Made by a program: the position numbers and the translations under genes
IMG/VR virus record: IMGVR_UViG_3300025168_007618
Coordinates: 1 to 21,593 of that record
Direction: 5' to 3' (one strand)
DNA length: 21,593 bases
Source: a virus
In this document: in pieces, positions 17,501-21,593 of the stretch
Position numbering within the stretch: position 1 is the stretch's first letter
Layout: each line of letters starts with the position of its first letter
The notes under the pieces: generated by a model
Database searches by the model: none
The model's input: the letters and a program-made list of their open reading frames with translations, nothing else
What the model was told of the DNA's origin: nothing

Positions 17501-18980
17501 TGTTCCAATGAGCGTAACAGTCTCTAGCACCACTTATAACAAGAGTCCAATTAGTCCCTCCTGATAAGGTTGAACTATAACTACTGTGACCCGGAGCTTT
17601 GTCAGGAATTAAAAGAATATCGTGTATTTTATTCAGTCCTGAATTATCTGAATCACCACTTTTATCACTACCGTGGTCAACTGGATTTGATATTCCCATA
17701 GTACAAATTCTATTAGGCGATTGCCCTACTAAAGTACCACTTCCCGAAGTATCAAGGTCGAATAAATCTACTTCAGCTACATATGCCGCATCAGTACTTT
17801 CTCTTACAATCATAAAACCATCTGTATATTTATTACTATCAAAAATACCTAAATATTTTTTAACAATATAAGGTCTAGATTGAAGAGTAATTTCAAACTG
17901 TCTATCAAGATGTCGATTATATATATAAAACTTACTATCATCTGCACCTTCTTTTAACCCAACAATAATCCTTGCGTCTTTAGTAGCTTCTCCACCGCCA
18001 CCTCTTAAAGCTATTGATTTATAAAAAGCATTTCTATCTGGAGTCTCTATGGAAGAAACAAGAACATCCATAGCTAATTGAGATTTTAATTGCAACTCAT
18101 TTGTTTGTCCTGCCATTCCTCCATTTTTATTATAACCAAGCCATCTAGCAGGTCTATCTTTTCCTTTAGCTACATATATCTCTTTATTTTTAGTTTCAAA
18201 ATCCAATCTACTATTAGATATAGGTCCTATATTAGTTTGAGTGTTTAATATATTAGGATTTTCTCCATCAATATTTTCAACAACGCTTACATTTCCTGAA
18301 CCGTCAATAGCTAATAAATTTCTAGTATCATCTATATCAATACTTTGTAGATACTCTAAATTATTACCTAAATTTTCAAAAGCGTAATCTGCATAAGCAA
18401 CAAAACACCATTTATCTCCAGAGGTATAACTATTAGCATTTGTCCTAGTAAACATTACACTAATGCCACTCCTCAGTGCATAATTAGTATTTACTACTAC
18501 AGCATCACCGTATTCACTAACATCACCGTCTTTATCATACCAAGCTGACCATTCTGTAGCAACTTTTAAATTGCTTTGAGATGTGCCAAATATTGGTATT
18601 GCGGTACCTGCGTTAGCACCTGCTAAAGTAGAAGATACAGAAAAAGTAGTGTTTGTAAGTTTTATAAAATAGTAAGTAAAATTGTTTTGCAGTCCTTGTG
18701 TACCCGGATTACTAACACTTGTAAAAATAAAATTACTTAAACTTACTGTTTGACCAGTTGCAATATTATGATTGCTTGGAGTAGTAAATTTATTATTTGA
18801 TATATCACTTGTAACATTTGATATTACAGTAGGTGTTTCAGACTTATATCTCCATAACCATTTTTCATTATTAGCAACATCTCTAACTTTTACTTCAAAG
18901 TATTCATTTGTCGTACCTGTAAAGTTGCCAGTTATTGCTAGAAAACTTTTATTGTTAGGGTAAGAGAGTCGGAATGCCAT
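14532..18980 (-). CDS. large tail structural protein (tail nozzle/tubular-like), 1482 aa
   Basis: Rich in Ser, Thr, Asn, Gly and aromatic residues with alternating short strands, typical of beta-structured virion proteins. Residues 60-131 look like a separate inserted domain: HNIATGQTVSL, then GLQNNFTYYFIKLTNTTFSV and AGANAGTAI, a pattern recurring in many phage adhesion and tail proteins. Residues about 205-280 (NLLAIDGSGNVSVVE, EIYVAKGKDRPARWLG) resemble propeller-like blades. The last 270 residues (from about 1215: FQGKLFAFSNNQMSMV, YIEDTVQGIGC, TDGGLIWADYRNIY) resemble tail tubular protein B / nozzle proteins that form the distal short tail tube. The start at 18980 is fixed by an in-frame TAA two codons upstream. 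No clear ribosome binding site is present, and it overlaps the 92-residue gene in TAATG. Structural role is likely; the exact subunit is uncertain. Confidence 0.88.
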   Translation of the reverse strand: MAFRLSYPNNKSFLAITGNFTGTTNEYFEVKVRDVANNEKWLWRYKSETPTVISNVTSDISNNKFTTPSNHNIATGQTVSLSNFIFTSVSNPGTQGLQNNFTYYFIKLTNTTFSVSSTLAGANAGTAIPIFGTSQSNLKVATEWSAWYDKDGDVSEYGDAVVVNTNYALRSGISVMFTRTNANSYTSGDKWCFVAYADYAFENLGNNLEYLQSIDIDDTRNLLAIDGSGNVSVVENIDGENPNILNTQTNIGPISNSRLDFETKNKEIYVAKGKDRPARWLGYNKNGGMAGQTNELQLKSQLAMDVLVSSIETPDRNAFYKSIALRGGGGEATKDARIIVGLKEGADDSKFYIYNRHLDRQFEITLQSRPYIVKKYLGIFDSNKYTDGFMIVRESTDAAYVAEVDLFDLDTSGSGTLVGQSPNRICTMGISNPVDHGSDKSGDSDNSGLNKIHDILLIPDKAPGHSSYSSTLSGGTNWTLVISGARDCYAHWNNSKYQSYEWLWKTEIDAGSEYLQGVVATAGWDNITPKTVATSGIVGDTENFQNMHPQSALDGQQYSRPPGWYWVFVNSDNSSVDVVDEASAYGTWGASQPNNPIDAKVKKFQFVSIDAGALPRTLFGIENVPALHSLEFCGYDNEGQNPIIGYTCEFSSPMYANQGNGVVNYPGIKPYADQVTTSWEFSYHTGYDHADLFGPVYLDGRDGELLQSDAKVVVNDYLKKQVARPLRWVTNFIPISTVEGPQTFKMLSHTVDFEDSRELSVQLKSNLPNVNDNANISELIPYQDSTIGSLNLDACPSNEPLFGLNGRFNIITEGVLRRRAVMSYIKKGNRQYNLFRFGDEASRPMNLQTTIGSHPTVDIFPNDWNKQTTNTPYNAYTNWEKGLSQPNYVTDYKQGSTYFYAISTGTNANAGLAQKSQSLPEIGSTGDDKNGYRLTETNWWAPSTDWKDGVTTVWHPNTDVADYAYAVKNDAFQDIAFFKMVSRTGGTTTSLFSSGSDNYFNITSPVTMTGTDWAGPIGVNTAFYRASLVLDGYQETAFISTTAAGPATADNDPDDTADTASGKDVGTHLKVTVQIKGGFDIPSRVTGVAVYRAISLTDSSTDPQSQYRFIQEIALKSFGWNETTGYFEFDVIDTGDAEATYEAINGISENIYNLHINYSCNAQLNGYMFAGNCEHSEIEDASNYVFRSQPAKYSIFDWSKDFIQLPFVPVALQGFQGKLFAFSNNQMSMVNPESLYIEDTVQGIGCINTQTKMVTDGGLIWADYRNIYMSTPQVSTIGGPILNVDDYGWLNLSVEEKDAVRFGYDAKRKSVLMFFTKTISSTDYHLCWAYSLSKKRWDLWQTDSKVKDTLLTKDGHTILLLDNNKIQKYLSRTNERADWEWHSKKLGMGETMVDKKVRNIKVEGSDRANISLQYKVPENNSAWQTGQDVSSSFSGSTNTAIKLANVDNGKLHWVKLKIAGSNTNRDVRAKATSVIYKPKRPK

Positions 18981-19258
18981 TAGTTAGTCTGATGTTGGTC
19001 TGGTTTAGCTGTTGTAACAGTTGAAGATGAAGGATAAGAATAAGTAGTAGGTCTATTATAACTAGTTAATTCTATAGTTGCTGTAAAACCTGTTTTCTTT
19101 AAGTAGTTGCTTTTAGGTACTCCTCTTAGCTCACCACTTGTTAAAGGGTCTATGTTAAGGCTATAAGTAGCGGCGTTTGCAGGTATGTCTAGTTCGTCTT
19201 CAGGTGAAGACATTATACCTCTATCAAAACTTGCAATTTCAAATATTCTTTTAGGCAT
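18980..19258 (-). CDS. small tail-associated protein coupled to the large tail gene, 92 aa
   Basis: Starts MPKRIFEIASFDRGIMSSPE and contains DIPANAATYSLNIDPLTSGE and LRGVPKSNYL. This reads like the N-terminal strand region of large phage tail proteins, in which 'RGI.ssp...di...A..slNid....G.lrG.p' describes residues leading into a beta-propeller. The C-terminus is a Ser/Thr/Pro-rich tail (PSSSTVTTAKP). Its stop overlaps the ATG of the 1482-residue gene (TAATG). It may be a true separate subunit, or the N-terminal part of an ancestrally single tail protein split in two. The start ATG lies one base after the metallophosphoesterase stop, with a weak GGGA about 6 bases upstream. Confidence 0.82.
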   Translation of the reverse strand: MPKRIFEIASFDRGIMSSPEDELDIPANAATYSLNIDPLTSGELRGVPKSNYLKKTGFTATIELTSYNRPTTYSYPSSSTVTTAKPDQHQTN

Positions 19259-19259
19259 A

Positions 19260-20051
19260 TTAATTCCCGTCTATAGTTTTCCCCCAGAGTGAAGTAACAC
19301 CGTCCAGTATATTAACAACGTGAACTGTGAACCTGTCATCTGTATAGTAATCAACAACTGCAAAAGCGTGTTGCCAATTAGTCTTACGATTGCCAAGCCA
19401 TCCATTAGCTTCATCTGACATATCCTTTAAGCATCCAATACTCCAAGCTGATTTAGGTCCGTCAACGTGAGTAACACTTGCCATCTGTAAATCGTGATGG
19501 TGTCCGTACATTACGTTGCATCCTAATCTTATAAGGTGATTTCTTGCGTGAGCTACTCCCGCATAATGATTCCCGTGGTAATAATGCAAGTGACCTATCT
19601 TTAAATATTTTCCGTTGGGATAATAATCGTAACCTCTTTTCTCTAGAAGTAAGGCTTCTTTTACGGAAAGACCTTGAAGATACGGATTCTCTTCTGAGAA
19701 GCCGTTTAACCATTGTTCGTGGTTTCCTTCCAAGAAGTATCGTTCTTTACAATTAGCGTAATCGAGTGCTTCATCAATTTGGTCCATTCCTTTATTAACG
19801 TCTTTAATGTCTTGGTATACTCTTGGAAGTTGGTACTCCAAAGGGGGACGCTTTTTTTTCTTCCATTGGAAATGACTGACTGAACCCCACTCTCCGGTAT
19901 CGCCCAAGTCCACATAGAAATCAGGTTTAACTCTTTTAATTGCTTCACAAACAACATTAATTGCTGGTTGGTCGTGAAGAGGAAAGTGTTTGTCTGGTGT
20001 GACAATTCCTCTTTTAACCACTTTTTCATCTAATTTGGTATTTCTTCGCAT
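19260..20051 (-). CDS. calcineurin-like metallophosphoesterase, 263 aa
   Basis: All five metal-binding blocks of the calcineurin-like superfamily are present: D20-x-H22 (TPDKHFP), G50-D51 (VDLGDTGEW), G109-N110-H111-E112 (LEGNHEQW), a histidine in YYHGNHY, and the GHHH in VMYGHHHDLQ. These enzymes hydrolyse phosphomono- or diesters using two metal ions; phage members may act on DNA ends, nucleotides or phosphoproteins, and the substrate here is unknown. I start at ATG 20051, not at the longer in-frame ATG 20225. The short form begins just before the first motif, has an AGGAGG site 12 bases upstream, and overlaps the zinc-ribbon gene by only 22 bases instead of nearly 200. An ATG at 20081 is also possible. 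No signal peptide, so cytoplasmic. Confidence 0.9.
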   Translation of the reverse strand: MRRNTKLDEKVVKRGIVTPDKHFPLHDQPAINVVCEAIKRVKPDFYVDLGDTGEWGSVSHFQWKKKKRPPLEYQLPRVYQDIKDVNKGMDQIDEALDYANCKERYFLEGNHEQWLNGFSEENPYLQGLSVKEALLLEKRGYDYYPNGKYLKIGHLHYYHGNHYAGVAHARNHLIRLGCNVMYGHHHDLQMASVTHVDGPKSAWSIGCLKDMSDEANGWLGNRKTNWQHAFAVVDYYTDDRFTVHVVNILDGVTSLWGKTIDGN

Positions 20052-20341
20052 ATGTTTTCTAGACCTCCTAAATCTATCCATAACTCGGATGCTATTTTTA
20101 AATACTTCATTGTTGTTACCTTCGTGTACTTTAAGTACTTTTCCTTGCAAAGACCACACTCCCAATAAAGAGTGCCTTCTTTTGCTCCTATTAGTTCTAT
20201 TCCTACTATATGATTTTCTCCACACATATTACAAGTGTCAGGAGCTTGTTTAAAGCGTTTTGTTCCTCTAAAGTTAAGTTTATCAAAAATTTCTCTTGGT
20301 GTATCGCAACTATGTTGAGATTGCTCTTCTGTACCAACCAT
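20030..20341 (-). CDS. zinc-ribbon protein, 103 aa
   Basis: Carries two cysteine pairs, C37-x2-C40 (TCNMCGE) and C62-x2-C65 (ECGLCKE), separated by a short beta stretch (HIVGIELIGAKEGTLYW): a classical zinc ribbon that could bind nucleic acid or protein. The rest is helical, with REIFDKLNF before the ribbon. I choose ATG 20341 because GGAG lies 10 bases upstream and the overlap with the endolysin gene is then 32 bases. The longer ATG 20386 would overlap by 77 bases and has only a weak GAG. It overlaps the metallophosphoesterase by 22 bases, so the two are likely made together. Function is unknown; partnership with the metallophosphoesterase is inference. Confidence 0.8.
   Translation of the reverse strand: MVGTEEQSQHSCDTPREIFDKLNFRGTKRFKQAPDTCNMCGENHIVGIELIGAKEGTLYWECGLCKEKYLKYTKVTTMKYLKIASELWIDLGGLENICEEIPN
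20064..20069 (-). promoter_or_regulatory. ribosome binding site deciding the metallophosphoesterase start
   Basis: AGGAGG on the minus strand, inside the 3' end of the zinc-ribbon gene and 12 bases before ATG 20051. It is the strongest such site in this part of the window and supports the short form of the metallophosphoesterase. Confidence 0.6.
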
Positions 20342-20786
20342 ACCAATACTTCTCCAATTTCGGTTTTCTTTGTACCAAGTCTGCATAGTATTTAACTCTA
20401 TAGCTACGTAGCCTATTTTGCTCTAATCCTGACTTAAGGGCATTGCTTATCGTCTTAGGTCCAATCCCTCCGTCTACGTCTGTTTTAACGCCTTTAGAGG
20501 TTATTGCTTGTTGTAGTATCTTAACAGCTCTGCTCTTTCCCATATTAACTACCATATCAAAATAAATCATTCTTAATTCTTCAGGAACTTTAGACACCTT
20601 AGCTTTTAACCAATAGTCTTTAAAATAAATATCAGATGCATCTTTTTCAGTAAGCTCTTTAATATTAAGAAACGGATAAGCTTTTTTGCTTATTCCGTAG
20701 TTAGTCTCACCACCCGGGTCAACAGGGTCATCAACATATCCACCTTCGTGTTTTAACACTATTTTTATAGCATCTTCAAACTTCAT
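20310..20786 (-). CDS. endolysin, GH108 family lysozyme with C-terminal peptidoglycan-binding domain, 158 aa
   Basis: Cleaves the glycan strands of peptidoglycan at the end of infection. Residues 1-90 show the GH108 hallmark: HEGGYVDDPVDPGGETNYGI, with E14 the predicted catalytic acid, followed by YFKDYW and the YFDMVVNMG helix. Residues about 92-158 (VDGGIGPKTISNAL, LRSYRVKYYADLV, KYWYGWYRRA) match the PG_binding_3 domain usually joined to GH108. Length is near the usual 160-180. There is no N-terminal signal or membrane anchor, so release should need a holin. The ATG overlaps the preceding stop (ATGA), and the 3' end overlaps the zinc-ribbon gene in another frame. Confidence 0.94.
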   Translation of the reverse strand: MKFEDAIKIVLKHEGGYVDDPVDPGGETNYGISKKAYPFLNIKELTEKDASDIYFKDYWLKAKVSKVPEELRMIYFDMVVNMGKSRAVKILQQAITSKGVKTDVDGGIGPKTISNALKSGLEQNRLRSYRVKYYADLVQRKPKLEKYWYGWYRRAIST

Positions 20787-21043
20787 TTACACTTACATCT
20801 CCACTTTCTTAAAGATTTATTTATTCTTGAGTCAGGGTCTCTAGCTGTTTTAGCACTTGTTAATCTTTTTTTCATTCCACACATTCTAGCACAAAAACTA
20901 GCTCTTCTTGCTTTAGCTTTTCCTTTTGGATTTTTTTTAGTTACAGGTGCCTTTAATGTTCCTTTTTTATAAGAAGCTCTCCCTTTAGCGTTTAAACCAC
21001 CACTTTCAGATTTACCTTCTTTTCTTGTCCAAGCTTCTGACAT
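20783..21043 (-). CDS. conserved small basic phage protein ('SGGLNAKGRAS' family), 86 aa
   Basis: Highly basic (about a quarter Lys+Arg by eye). Contains AWTRKEGKSESGGLNAKGRA and, later, RRASFCARMCGMKKRL and LRKWRCKCK. I recognise this layout (KSxSGGLNxKGR...RRxSFCxRMxGM) as a small protein widespread in phages of Proteobacteria; I believe it corresponds to a Pfam domain of unknown function (possibly DUF6321) but cannot verify the number. Here it has four cysteines, CARMC and CKC, more than I recall as usual. It lies between other short genes and the endolysin, with one- to four-base overlaps on both sides. Function unknown; virion or nucleic acid association is plausible from charge only. 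Confidence 0.85.
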   Translation of the reverse strand: MSEAWTRKEGKSESGGLNAKGRASYKKGTLKAPVTKKNPKGKAKARRASFCARMCGMKKRLTSAKTARDPDSRINKSLRKWRCKCK

Positions 21044-21162
21044 TATCTAGCTATCCTTTTTACTTTTCCATTATGAGTTCTAGCGTAAATGTATTTTTTA
21101 GTCTTCCTAATAACAGTACCAGAATATCTTTTGCCACCCCAAGACCAACTTACTTTTGCCAT
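21043..21162 (-). CDS. 39-residue basic protein of unknown function
   Basis: Reads MAKVSWSWGGKRYSGTVIRK then TKKYIYARTHNGKVKRIAR: basic, with alternating strand-like residues and two tryptophans at the start, no cysteine and no membrane segment. It looks like a small beta-barrel or hairpin. It is supported as a real gene because it exactly fills the space between two others with TAATG overlaps at both ends, continuing the coupled pattern of the cluster. I do not recognise the family. Confidence 0.7.
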   Translation of the reverse strand: MAKVSWSWGGKRYSGTVIRKTKKYIYARTHNGKVKRIAR

Positions 21163-21389
21163 TATTTTTTAAACATTCCCTCAATAATGTCTGTAACTAC
21201 ATCAACACATTTCTCAAAAAATATTTGTTCTTTTTCTTCAGATACAAACGGGATATCAATCTTTTTATTAATAGCAGTAGCAATTTTAGAAGCCATATCT
21301 TCACTGCCTAATTCATCCATCATTTTATCTTTCATAGCATCAGCTTGTTTTTCAGCTAACTCTAACATCATTCCTTTTATGTCCATCAT
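21162..21389 (-). CDS. small helical protein of unknown function, 75 aa
   Basis: Amphipathic and charged: MMDIKGMMLELAEKQADAMK, then KMMDELGSEDMASKIATAIN, and VSEEKEQIFFEKCVDVVTDI. Predicted mostly alpha-helical, no transmembrane segment, one cysteine. AAGGAG lies 5 bases before the first ATG and 8 before the second, so Met2 at 21386 may be the true start. It sits between the holin candidate and other short genes in a lysis-type cluster, so it could be a lysis modulator or a small virion factor; neither is shown by the sequence. Confidence 0.75.
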   Translation of the reverse strand: MMDIKGMMLELAEKQADAMKDKMMDELGSEDMASKIATAINKKIDIPFVSEEKEQIFFEKCVDVVTDIIEGMFKK

Positions 21390-21535
21390 TTACTCTCCTT
21401 GATTCTCTTTGTTTTTAAATATAAATAATAAATTTGTATTGCAAACATTCCGCACATTAATATACCAGACAATACATCCGTCCAGTACACAAATCCTAAA
21501 CCTGTTGTCATCCCAGTTACTCTTAAGCTATCCAT
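21386..21535 (-). CDS. 49-residue single-transmembrane protein, holin candidate
   Basis: Reads MDSLRVTGMTTGLGFVYWTD, VLSGILMCGMFAIQIYYLYL, KTKRIKESK. A hydrophobic segment at about residues 19-40 is followed by a strongly basic C-terminus, and a weaker hydrophobic/Gly stretch lies at 9-17. This suits a small inner-membrane protein with the C-terminus in the cytoplasm, as in short holins. An endolysin without a signal sequence is encoded four genes downstream, which fits. Its ATG overlaps the preceding stop (TAATG) and its stop overlaps the next start (ATGA). Alternative: a pinholin, spanin-like fragment or other membrane protein. Confidence 0.7.
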   Translation of the reverse strand: MDSLRVTGMTTGLGFVYWTDVLSGILMCGMFAIQIYYLYLKTKRIKESK

Positions 21536-21593
21536 TAGTGTTTTCCATTTACTCTTGATAAAGAGCCCTTTATTTCAGATAGTTGATTATCCG
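21535..21593 (-). CDS. 3' end of an unidentified gene (partial)
   Basis: The last 18 codons of a frame entering from the right edge (DNQLSEIKGSLSRVNGKH, then TAA). The stop shares a base with the next ATG (TAATG), matching the junction style of the whole cluster, which is why I prefer this frame over the two others, which hit stops earlier. Hydrophilic; the 'LSEIKGSLSRV' pattern would suit the end of a coiled coil. Too short to name. Confidence 0.5.
   Translation of the reverse strand, partial: DNQLSEIKGSLSRVNGKH

Noticed and set aside
18975-18990. Programmed frameshift joining the 92- and 1482-residue frames
   Set aside because: No slippery heptamer precedes the stop, and the downstream frame has its own TAA two codons before the ATG. 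TAATG reinitiation explains the junction.
19462-20029. Two minus-strand frames of 83 and 107 codons within the metallophosphoesterase
   Set aside because: They lie in alternative frames of a gene with all its catalytic motifs intact; Arg/Ser-rich or Lys/Thr-rich shadows.
20052-20225. N-terminal extension of the metallophosphoesterase to ATG 20225
   Set aside because: The extra 58 residues are Arg/Ser-rich, read almost entirely across the zinc-ribbon gene, and lack a ribosome binding site comparable to the AGGAGG before ATG 20051.
21025-21402. Plus-strand open frame of 125 codons, Ser/Ile/Phe-rich
   Set aside because: It lies antisense across three coupled minus-strand genes and has the low-complexity composition expected of an AT-rich complement.

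Overview
The window is a dense block of late (structural and lysis) genes from a double-stranded DNA tailed phage. All supported genes lie on the minus strand and are transcribed from right to left. Base composition is AT-rich (my estimate by eye is about one third G+C; not computed). Genes abut or overlap by a few bases, mostly through TAATG or ATGA junctions, and several starts have AGGAGG-type ribosome binding sites. This suggests an AT-rich Gram-negative host. The set of a small 'SGGLN.KGR' basic protein, a GH108 endolysin, a metallophosphoesterase and very long internal virion proteins reminds me of marine podovirus-like phages, but no host marker is present and that placement is inference. 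There is no tRNA, CRISPR, insertion sequence or integrase, and no gap between genes longer than about 30 bases.

Layout in transcription order. (1) 21593-20310, lysis and small genes: the tail of an unidentified gene, a 49-residue single-membrane-segment protein (holin candidate), a 75-residue helical protein, a 39-residue basic protein, an 86-residue Cys/Lys-rich conserved small phage protein, and a GH108 lysozyme with a C-terminal peptidoglycan-binding domain. (2) 20341-19260: a zinc-ribbon protein overlapping a calcineurin-like metallophosphoesterase. (3) 19258-14254, tail proteins: a 92-residue protein coupled to a 1482-residue structural protein whose C-terminal part looks like a tail nozzle/tubular protein, then a 93-residue basic protein. 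(4) 14223-9025: three consecutive internal (ejection) virion protein candidates of 372, 775 and 587 residues, rich in Ala/Gly/Gln and containing glycine-zipper hydrophobic segments. (5) 9021-1: a single giant reading frame of 3007 codons with no stop, running off the left edge.

The giant protein is the standout. It reads as a polyvalent protein: a conserved-looking N-terminal region, an embedded GNAT-acetyltransferase-like core (about residues 960-1030), and, at residues 1351-1394, an R-x-P...H...ADLDGD signature closely matching in order and spacing the catalytic double-psi beta-barrel loop of multisubunit RNA polymerase beta' (NADFDGD) and of RdRP/QDE-1-type and crAss-like phage virion polymerases. 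Its place directly after the internal virion proteins is where T7-like phages put gp14-gp16, and a giant ejected polymerase is known from N4 (T7-type fold) and crAss-like phages (double-barrel fold). The working hypothesis is a giant virion-packaged, ejected protein carrying a double-barrel RNA polymerase active site, perhaps with acetyltransferase activity. The motif is seen directly; polymerase activity, packaging and ejection are inference.
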